Notes under the pieces: model-generated | The model's input: the letters and a program-made list of their open reading frames with translations, nothing else | Database searches by the model: none | What the model was told of the DNA's origin: nothing | Made by a program: the position numbers and the translations under genes | Part shown: positions 59,189 through 64,000 of the stretch, in pieces | How the letters are laid out: each line of letters starts with the position of its first letter | Position numbering within the stretch: position 1 is the first letter of the stretch | From: JAUVPY01 sp034412795 | GTDB lineage: Bacteria > Chloroflexota > Anaerolineae > 4572-78 > NAK82 | Reading direction: 5' to 3' | Length of the DNA: 64,000 nucleotides | NCBI GenBank assembly: GCA_034412795.1 | Contig: DAOUMD010000036.1 | Location: 1 to 64,000, forward strand

Positions 59189-60773
59189 GCTCAATAGTAA
59201 CGTCGTCGTTTGTCATATGCTTCTCGCCAGCCATCATGAGGCCCAAGTGCTCCACGTCGGCATCAGCAGCATCTACAACGTCCATAATCTCTCCCTCGTA
59301 GATTATGGCAATGCGATCGCTGATGGACAGCAACTCGTCCAGGTCTTCGGAGATCAGCAAGATGGCCGTGCCCTGGGCCCGCTGCTCCAAGAGCGTACGC
59401 TGCACCGACTCGGTGGCGCCCACATCCAGGCCACGGGTGGGGTGCACGGCAACCAGGAGCGACGACTGGTCTTGAGAGAGCTCCTCGCCAGCGGTGATTT
59501 CGCGCGCCAGGATGGTCTTCTGTAAGTTGCCGCCTGAAAGCGTGCGCACCGGCGTGCTGGGGCTGGGGGTCGTGATTTGAAAGGCCTGAATGAGTCGCCT
59601 GGCAAACTCAGCGATGGCGTTTCGCACCAGGAACGGGCCGGATGACAGGGGTGAACGCCGGTAGCCCTTCATGATCAGGTTGTCACTAACAGGCAGGTTG
59701 CCAGCCAATCCCATACCTAGCCGGTCGCCAGGGATGTGACTGACGCCAGCCCGGATGAAGCGGCGTGGCGATTGGTTGATGAAATCCCGGTCGCGCACCA
59801 GCACCTGGCCGCCGGTCGCCGGTCGCAGACCGGTGATGACCTCGGCCAACTCCCGCTGTCCATTGCCTGCCACTCCGGCGATGCCCAGGATCTCGCCACT
59901 CCGCACCTCCAACGCCACACGGCGCAAGCAAGGCAGCCCCTTGTCACTAAGAGCCTCCACGTCTTGCAGAGTCAGCACCGCCTGACCAGGCTCAGTTCTA
60001 TCTCTATCCAGGTGGAAGAGCACCTCACGCCCTACCATCAGCCGGGCCAGTTCGGCCTTGCTGGTGTCGGCGGTACGCACCGTGGCGACGTTTTTGCCAT
60101 CGCGCAGCACGGTCACCCGGTCGGCAAAAGAGGTTACCTCGTCCAACTTGTGGCTGATGAAAATGACCGCTTTGCCCTCACCGGCCATACGGCGCAGGGT
60201 GTGTCCCAGCTCCTCCGATTCTTGTGGGGTGAGCACCGCCGTCGGCTCGTCTAGGATGAGCACGTCGGCGCCCCGGTAGAGCAGCTTGAGAATCTCGACC
60301 CGCTGCTGTTCGCCCACCGAGATTTGCCAGATGCAGGTTGTGGGGTCCACCTGCAGCCGATACTGGCGGGATAGTTCGAGGATATCCTTCTCCACCTGGC
60401 GCATGTTCAGGGCAAAACGAGGCTGCGTTAGTCCCAGAATGATATTCTCGGCCACGGTCTGATTGGGCACCAGCATGAAGTGCTGGTGGACCATACCGAT
60501 GCCCAGCTTGATGGCATCGCGCGGGGAGTTGATAGCCACCTGCCGCAGGCGGCCATTTCCGTCACCAGCCAAGAAGATCTCGCCCTCATCTTGTCGGTAG
60601 AGGCCGCACAGGACGTTCATGAGTGTGCTCTTGCCGGCGCCGTTTTCACCCAGCAAGGCATGGATCTCGCCGGCACGCACTTCCAGGTCTACGTGATCAG
60701 TGGCGACCACGCCGGGAAAGCGTTTGACGATGCCGCGCATTTTGACAGCGGGGGTTACCGAAGTGTCAGCCAT
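59172..60773 (-). CDS. BMP-type ABC transporter ATP-binding protein, double (NupO-like)
   Basis: A 533-residue protein with two ABC domains, as in nucleoside importers. The first has GENGAGKSTLMNVL, an unusual ISVGEQQRVEILKLL signature and LILDEPTAVLTP. The second has a degraded Walker A region (GIAGVAGNGQRELAEV) and the signature LSGGNLQKTILARE with LLVAVHPTRGLDVG. The start at 60773 has GGAG at good spacing. The in-frame TTG at 60785 lies inside that site. Confidence 0.95.
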   Translation of the reverse strand: MADTSVTPAVKMRGIVKRFPGVVATDHVDLEVRAGEIHALLGENGAGKSTLMNVLCGLYRQDEGEIFLAGDGNGRLRQVAINSPRDAIKLGIGMVHQHFMLVPNQTVAENIILGLTQPRFALNMRQVEKDILELSRQYRLQVDPTTCIWQISVGEQQRVEILKLLYRGADVLILDEPTAVLTPQESEELGHTLRRMAGEGKAVIFISHKLDEVTSFADRVTVLRDGKNVATVRTADTSKAELARLMVGREVLFHLDRDRTEPGQAVLTLQDVEALSDKGLPCLRRVALEVRSGEILGIAGVAGNGQRELAEVITGLRPATGGQVLVRDRDFINQSPRRFIRAGVSHIPGDRLGMGLAGNLPVSDNLIMKGYRRSPLSSGPFLVRNAIAEFARRLIQAFQITTPSPSTPVRTLSGGNLQKTILAREITAGEELSQDQSSLLVAVHPTRGLDVGATESVQRTLLEQRAQGTAILLISEDLDELLSISDRIAIIYEGEIMDVVDAADADVEHLGLMMAGEKHMTNDDVTIEPGFGD

Positions 60774-60864
60774 ATTGATCTCCAAATCACTGCAGTGGAA
60801 CTAACTTATTCGATTCCGCGTCATAACTACAGATACTACCCAATTATCCTGGAGGAAACGCATC

Positions 60865-62283
60865 ATGTCAAGTTCACAAATCGCCCAAAAAGTTATTGTC
60901 TACATCTTATTCGTCGCATTATGCCTCACCGCATGCCTGCCTTCGAGCACGGACCCCCATTTGGGGACAGGCGGCGAGACGTCGCGCCCAGACGCCTCAA
61001 GTGGTGGCGGTTGGATCGATTGGGACGGTGACGGGGGCTGGACGAGCAGCGACAGACGCGCCATGCCTGAAGCCGGCGAGGAGGTTGTGGTGGAAAAGGA
61101 GGTCGCGGCCCCACCTGCCGTGGTCGCGGCTGATGCAGCTCCAGTCGAAGCTGGCGCCCCAAAGGGTGCTCCGATGCCCGCCCCGACCCCGATGCCCGCC
61201 CCAACCATGGTGTCCAATCAGAGCCAAAGCCCGCTACGCGCCGGTGAAGTGGACGACAACGCGGAATGGGACGACTACCTGCTCTACCGGCTTGCCTATG
61301 CCGGGCCGTCGGTACACGACCGAGACGTAAGCGAGCGCTACATTATCACCGTCAACGATCAGGACAAGAATCCGCTGCTCGACGCGGACGTCACCGTCTA
61401 CGCCGGGAATGAGCCCGTCTTCAGCGGACGCACGTATGCCAGCGGCCATGTCATCTTTTTCCCAAAGGCGCTGGGAGTTTCTGACGAGGTGGATTCCTTC
61501 CAGGTGGTGGCCGAGAAAGACGAGGCCCGGGGGGAAGCCACCCTGGTACGAGGTGAGACCTATCAACTCACCCTCAACTTGGCCCATGCCGGTCGCGAGC
61601 AGGACGAGCCGGTCAACCTCGATGTGCTGTTTCTGATCGACTCCACGGGCAGCATGGCCGATGAAATCGACAAGCTCCAAGAATCGATCCGCGAGATCGC
61701 TGCGCGCATCGACCGGCTACCCGGCCAGCCGCGCGCCCGCTTCGCCATGACCATCTACCGCGACCGGGGTGACCTGTTCGTGAGCCGCACCTTCGATTTC
61801 ACGCCCGACGTAGGCGCCTTCCACGAGGCGCTGGCCGAAGTCGAGGCGGAAGGAGGCGGCGATTACCCCGAGTCTCTGAACGAAGCACTGCACCGCGCCA
61901 TCCACGCCCCGGAATGGCGTGGCCAGGACGCGGTTCAACTCATCTTCCTGGTGGCCGACGCCCCCCCGCACCTGGACTACACGCAAGACTATGACTATGC
62001 GGTTGGAATGGAAAACGCTGCCGAGCGGGGTATCAAGATCTTCCCCATCGCCTCCAGCGGCCTCGACGACCAGGGCGAGTACATCTTCCGCCAGATCGCC
62101 CAGTTCACCCAGGGGCGCTTCGTCTTCCTGACCTACGCGGGCCCGACCAACGGCGGCGCGCCCGGCGATGAGACTACGCATCACGTGGAGGATTATTCGG
62201 TTGAGAACCTGGACGATCTGTTGGTTCGGCTGGTTGAGGAGGAATTGGCCTATCAAAATCCGGGATTGGCACGGGTGCAGTAG
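60865..62283 (+). CDS. VWA-domain lipoprotein
   Basis: A 472-residue secreted lipoprotein. The signal peptide ends in the lipobox CLTACL. A long Pro/Ala/Gly-rich linker (about 30-135) follows, then an Ig-like or carboxypeptidase-regulatory-like domain (about 150-235), then a von Willebrand A domain from about 250 with the metal-binding DSTGSMADE motif. Its function is probably extracellular adhesion or protein binding. It is divergent from the BMP ATPase gene and lies between parts of that transporter locus. GGAGG precedes the ATG. Confidence 0.88.
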   Translation: MSSSQIAQKVIVYILFVALCLTACLPSSTDPHLGTGGETSRPDASSGGGWIDWDGDGGWTSSDRRAMPEAGEEVVVEKEVAAPPAVVAADAAPVEAGAPKGAPMPAPTPMPAPTMVSNQSQSPLRAGEVDDNAEWDDYLLYRLAYAGPSVHDRDVSERYIITVNDQDKNPLLDADVTVYAGNEPVFSGRTYASGHVIFFPKALGVSDEVDSFQVVAEKDEARGEATLVRGETYQLTLNLAHAGREQDEPVNLDVLFLIDSTGSMADEIDKLQESIREIAARIDRLPGQPRARFAMTIYRDRGDLFVSRTFDFTPDVGAFHEALAEVEAEGGGDYPESLNEALHRAIHAPEWRGQDAVQLIFLVADAPPHLDYTQDYDYAVGMENAAERGIKIFPIASSGLDDQGEYIFRQIAQFTQGRFVFLTYAGPTNGGAPGDETTHHVEDYSVENLDDLLVRLVEEELAYQNPGLARVQ

Positions 62284-62391
62284 ATACTACGCTTTGGTCA
62301 GAGGTATTGGACGATGGACGAATAACCGGCGACGGCTCTTGGTCGTCGGTCGTCGTTGATCCCTCGCCATTGAACCAGACCCATCATCGCT

Positions 62392-62814
62392 TTAGCCAGC
62401 GCAGCGCACCCACGACTGATCAGCCACGTTATGCAACCGCCGGTCGGCCGTCCACACTTCGCATTGCAACGTTTCAGCCAATGCCAGATAGAAGCTGTCG
62501 TAGGCGGCGGCGCGATTCAGTCGAATCGTCCAATCAAGGGCCATACTAACCTGGTCGTCGTCCGGAGGTATCAACTGTATCCCCATCATTTGGGTTAAAA
62601 CCAGGGTGCGTTTTCCTTCCTCTGGCGTAAGCTCTCCGAAGTGCACTGCCTTACACAGTGCGGACGTCATCTCGTATATCCACAGCGTCGGCGCGCATAA
62701 CACGTGTTCATCCCGCAGCCAGCCGGCTACAAGCGAGCGAAACGGGTCTTGCTGGGGGCCGGGCAGGACCAAGCGGAAGGTGAAACTGGCGTCAACGACC
62801 AAAGGTTTGGGCAT
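62392..62814 (-). CDS. PIN-domain toxin (VapC-like)
   Basis: A 140-residue PIN ribonuclease. The acidic active-site residues are Asp in LVVDASFTF, Glu in WIYEMTSAL, Asp in AAAYDSFYLALAE and Asp in WTADRRL. The frame is open further upstream, but the ATG at 62814 begins at the family start and overlaps the antitoxin gene by 23 bp. It probably cleaves RNA unless bound by its antitoxin. Confidence 0.9.
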   Translation of the reverse strand: MPKPLVVDASFTFRLVLPGPQQDPFRSLVAGWLRDEHVLCAPTLWIYEMTSALCKAVHFGELTPEEGKRTLVLTQMMGIQLIPPDDDQVSMALDWTIRLNRAAAYDSFYLALAETLQCEVWTADRRLHNVADQSWVRCAG

Positions 62815-63115
62815 CGCGATCCTCCAGGTCAGCGCGCGCCGCTTGCCACAGTGCATCAACATCCAGCGGTTTATTACCGCGCCGCTCCAAAATATCGGCC
62901 GCCAGTTCTTCACTTTGTGTCAACCACAGTTCCCACTGTGCCAAGGCTTTGTCTTTCCTTTCCTGCTCCAGGCGCCTGTAGTCCTCTATGCTGACAATAG
63001 CTGCTTTGGGCCTCCCGCGGGATGTTAGGATGATCCGCTCTCCGCCATAGGCAACCCGGTTGACCAAGTCAGAGAGATCCCTCTTTACCTGTCCAATGCT
63101 AACCCGTGTCTCCAT
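62792..63115 (-). CDS. Phd/YefM-family antitoxin
   Basis: A 107-residue antitoxin. The N-terminal METRVSIGQVKRDLSDLVNRV and ERIILTSRGRPKAAIVSIED form the DNA-binding Phd fold. The C-terminal helices neutralise the toxin. The ATG at 63115 has GGGGGAG upstream. It is encoded before and overlapping the PIN toxin, so translation is coupled. The pair probably represses its own operon. Confidence 0.9.
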   Translation of the reverse strand: METRVSIGQVKRDLSDLVNRVAYGGERIILTSRGRPKAAIVSIEDYRRLEQERKDKALAQWELWLTQSEELAADILERRGNKPLDVDALWQAARADLEDRDAQTFGR

Positions 63116-63203
63116 CACATGAGCTCCCCCTATTTTTTTGCATATTCCTGATATTGATTATAATACAACAACAGGCGACGTGTCAAACCGCATGTGTGGG
63201 AAC

Positions 63204-63244
63204 AAAAAAACAGAGGTACAAGGCTAGATCCCTTGTACCTCTGT
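63204..63244 (-). terminator. Rho-independent terminator of the BMP binding-protein gene
   Basis: A perfect 14-bp stem, ACAGAGGTACAAGG (63210-63223) with CCTTGTACCTCTGT (63231-63244), with a 7-nt loop, is followed on the minus strand by seven U residues (63204-63210). It lies 17 bp after the stop of the BMP gene. Confidence 0.93.
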
Positions 63245-63260
63245 ATGCTTTGCTCTTCTG

Positions 63261-64000
63261 CTACTCGGGTATTTCCCCGACCACACCTTCGACGGGCCAG
63301 TCGAAGGCGAGAAGCTCTTCGTCGGTCATGATCTGACCTTCTTCCACACGCAGCTCGCCAGTGTTGTCATTGATGGGACCGGTGAAGGGGTGCAACTCGC
63401 CGCTAAGGATCTGCTCCTTGGCGGCGTTGACCTCATCCTGGACGTCCTGAGGCACCATGTCGCCGAAGGGCGCCAGGTCCAGGAGGCCATCTGCCATGTG
63501 GCCCCAATAGGCGTGGGTCTCCCACTCACCGTTGTAAGCGGCTTCGGCCGTCTGCTTGTAGTACACGCCCCAATCCCAGATGGGTGCCGTCAACACAGCG
63601 TTGGGCGCCACATCGGGTGAGATAGCATTGTAGCCGATAGCGTACACACCGGCCTCCTCAGCCAACTTATCGGGTTCCGGCGAATCACTCTCGCGAGCAA
63701 TGACGTCGGCCCCGATGTCCAGCAGGGCCTGAGCCGCCTCACGCTCCGCAGGCGGGTCGAACCAACTGAAGATCCAGATGGGGTGGACTTCTACGTCAGG
63801 ATTGACCGAGCGAGCACCCAGGGCAAAGGCATTCATATTACGCACCACTTCCGGGATCGCGTAAGGTGCGACATAACCCAGGATGTTTGACTCGGTCATG
63901 CGGCCGGCAGTGATACCGGCCAGGTACCAGCCTTCATACCCTCGACCGTCATAGATGCTGACGTTATCGGCCATTTCGTAGCCGGTGGCATGTTCAAACA
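63261..64000 (-). CDS. BMP-family ABC transporter substrate-binding protein (5' truncated by window edge)
   Basis: The C-terminal 245 or so residues of a basic membrane protein/PnrA-type binding lipoprotein. FKHATGYEMADNVSIYDGRG and YEGWYLAGITAGRMTESN, continuing to VNPDVEVHPIWIFSWFDPPAE, are family blocks. The gene runs off the right edge, so the start and signal peptide are not visible. It should deliver nucleosides or a related ligand to the permease/ATPase genes at 56.9-60.8 kb, from which it is separated by the VWA gene and the toxin-antitoxin pair. Confidence 0.92.
   Translation of the reverse strand, partial: FEHATGYEMADNVSIYDGRGYEGWYLAGITAGRMTESNILGYVAPYAIPEVVRNMNAFALGARSVNPDVEVHPIWIFSWFDPPAEREAAQALLDIGADVIARESDSPEPDKLAEEAGVYAIGYNAISPDVAPNAVLTAPIWDWGVYYKQTAEAAYNGEWETHAYWGHMADGLLDLAPFGDMVPQDVQDEVNAAKEQILSGELHPFTGPINDNTGELRVEEGQIMTDEELLAFDWPVEGVVGEIPE

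Noticed and set aside
1..64000. rRNA or tRNA genes
   Set aside because: Gaps were read by eye and no tRNA arm pattern or conserved rRNA sequence was recognised. A covariance-model scan would be needed for certainty.

Overview
The window looks like a chromosomal segment of an uncultured Chloroflexota bacterium, probably Anaerolineae. This is an inference from gene content, from the many lipoprotein and ABC-transporter genes, and from intergenic DNA full of short-unit dyad repeats. No rRNA or tRNA gene was recognised, and the right edge cuts a gene.

Layout. 1-7.3 kb: a decayed transposase, a GNAT acetyltransferase, a membrane-GAF-HTH protein, a three-S1-motif protein and an FtsK translocase. 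7.4-15.7 kb: a minus-strand sugar locus with a DeoR repressor, a lipoprotein binding protein, two permeases, a ROK kinase, a cupin-type phosphosugar isomerase, a serine hydrolase and an epimerase closer to AlsE than to Rpe. Together they suggest import, phosphorylation, isomerisation and 3-epimerisation of an allose/allulose-type sugar. 15.8-18 kb: yebC-ruvC-ruvA.

18.0-22.9 kb is the most notable part: a complete diversity-generating retroelement (DGR). It comprises a membrane-anchored NACHT STAND ATPase ending in an FGE/C-type-lectin-like domain, a DGR reverse transcriptase with IGNLTSQ and YVDD motifs, an Avd accessory protein and a 127-nt template repeat. Template and variable repeat differ at 19 positions, 18 of them template adenines (6 to G, 6 to C, 6 to T). 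The gene order is target, RT, Avd, TR.

23-33 kb: a UPF0175 antitoxin-like gene, mnmE, a fused ADP-forming acyl-CoA synthetase, a response regulator with a coiled coil, a cyclase-family hydrolase, a cyclic-nucleotide-binding protein, an MBL hydrolase, and an ABC exporter whose permease is fused to a SpoIIM domain. 33-36.5 kb: larE-larB-larC for the nickel-pincer cofactor, without larA. 36.5-42 kb: a FecCD-type metal/chelate importer, a PadR regulator with a perfect palindromic operator, and a cyclic-2,3-diphosphoglycerate synthetase homologue. 42-48 kb: housekeeping genes (tatC, tatA/B with an 18-bp minisatellite, nusB, asp23, fabG, fabD, rpmF, purA).

48-49.2 kb holds a DUF3179 lipoprotein gene with an in-frame UGA exactly at the first Cys of its CPLC motif, so it is either a candidate selenoprotein or a nonsense mutant. 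49.6-56.8 kb: an M16 peptidase pair, a PLP enzyme, a GT-C-like membrane protein, a small CxxC protein, a nitrilase homologue lacking its catalytic Cys, and a YihY protein. 56.9-64 kb: a BMP-family (nucleoside-type) ABC importer whose binding-protein gene is separated from the rest by a VWA lipoprotein gene and a PIN/Phd toxin-antitoxin pair.

Two kinds of repetitive DNA recur throughout: head-to-head arrays of 7-8-nt units at gene borders, sometimes running into coding sequence, and palindromic MITE-like elements sharing the motif AAGAATAACTTCC.
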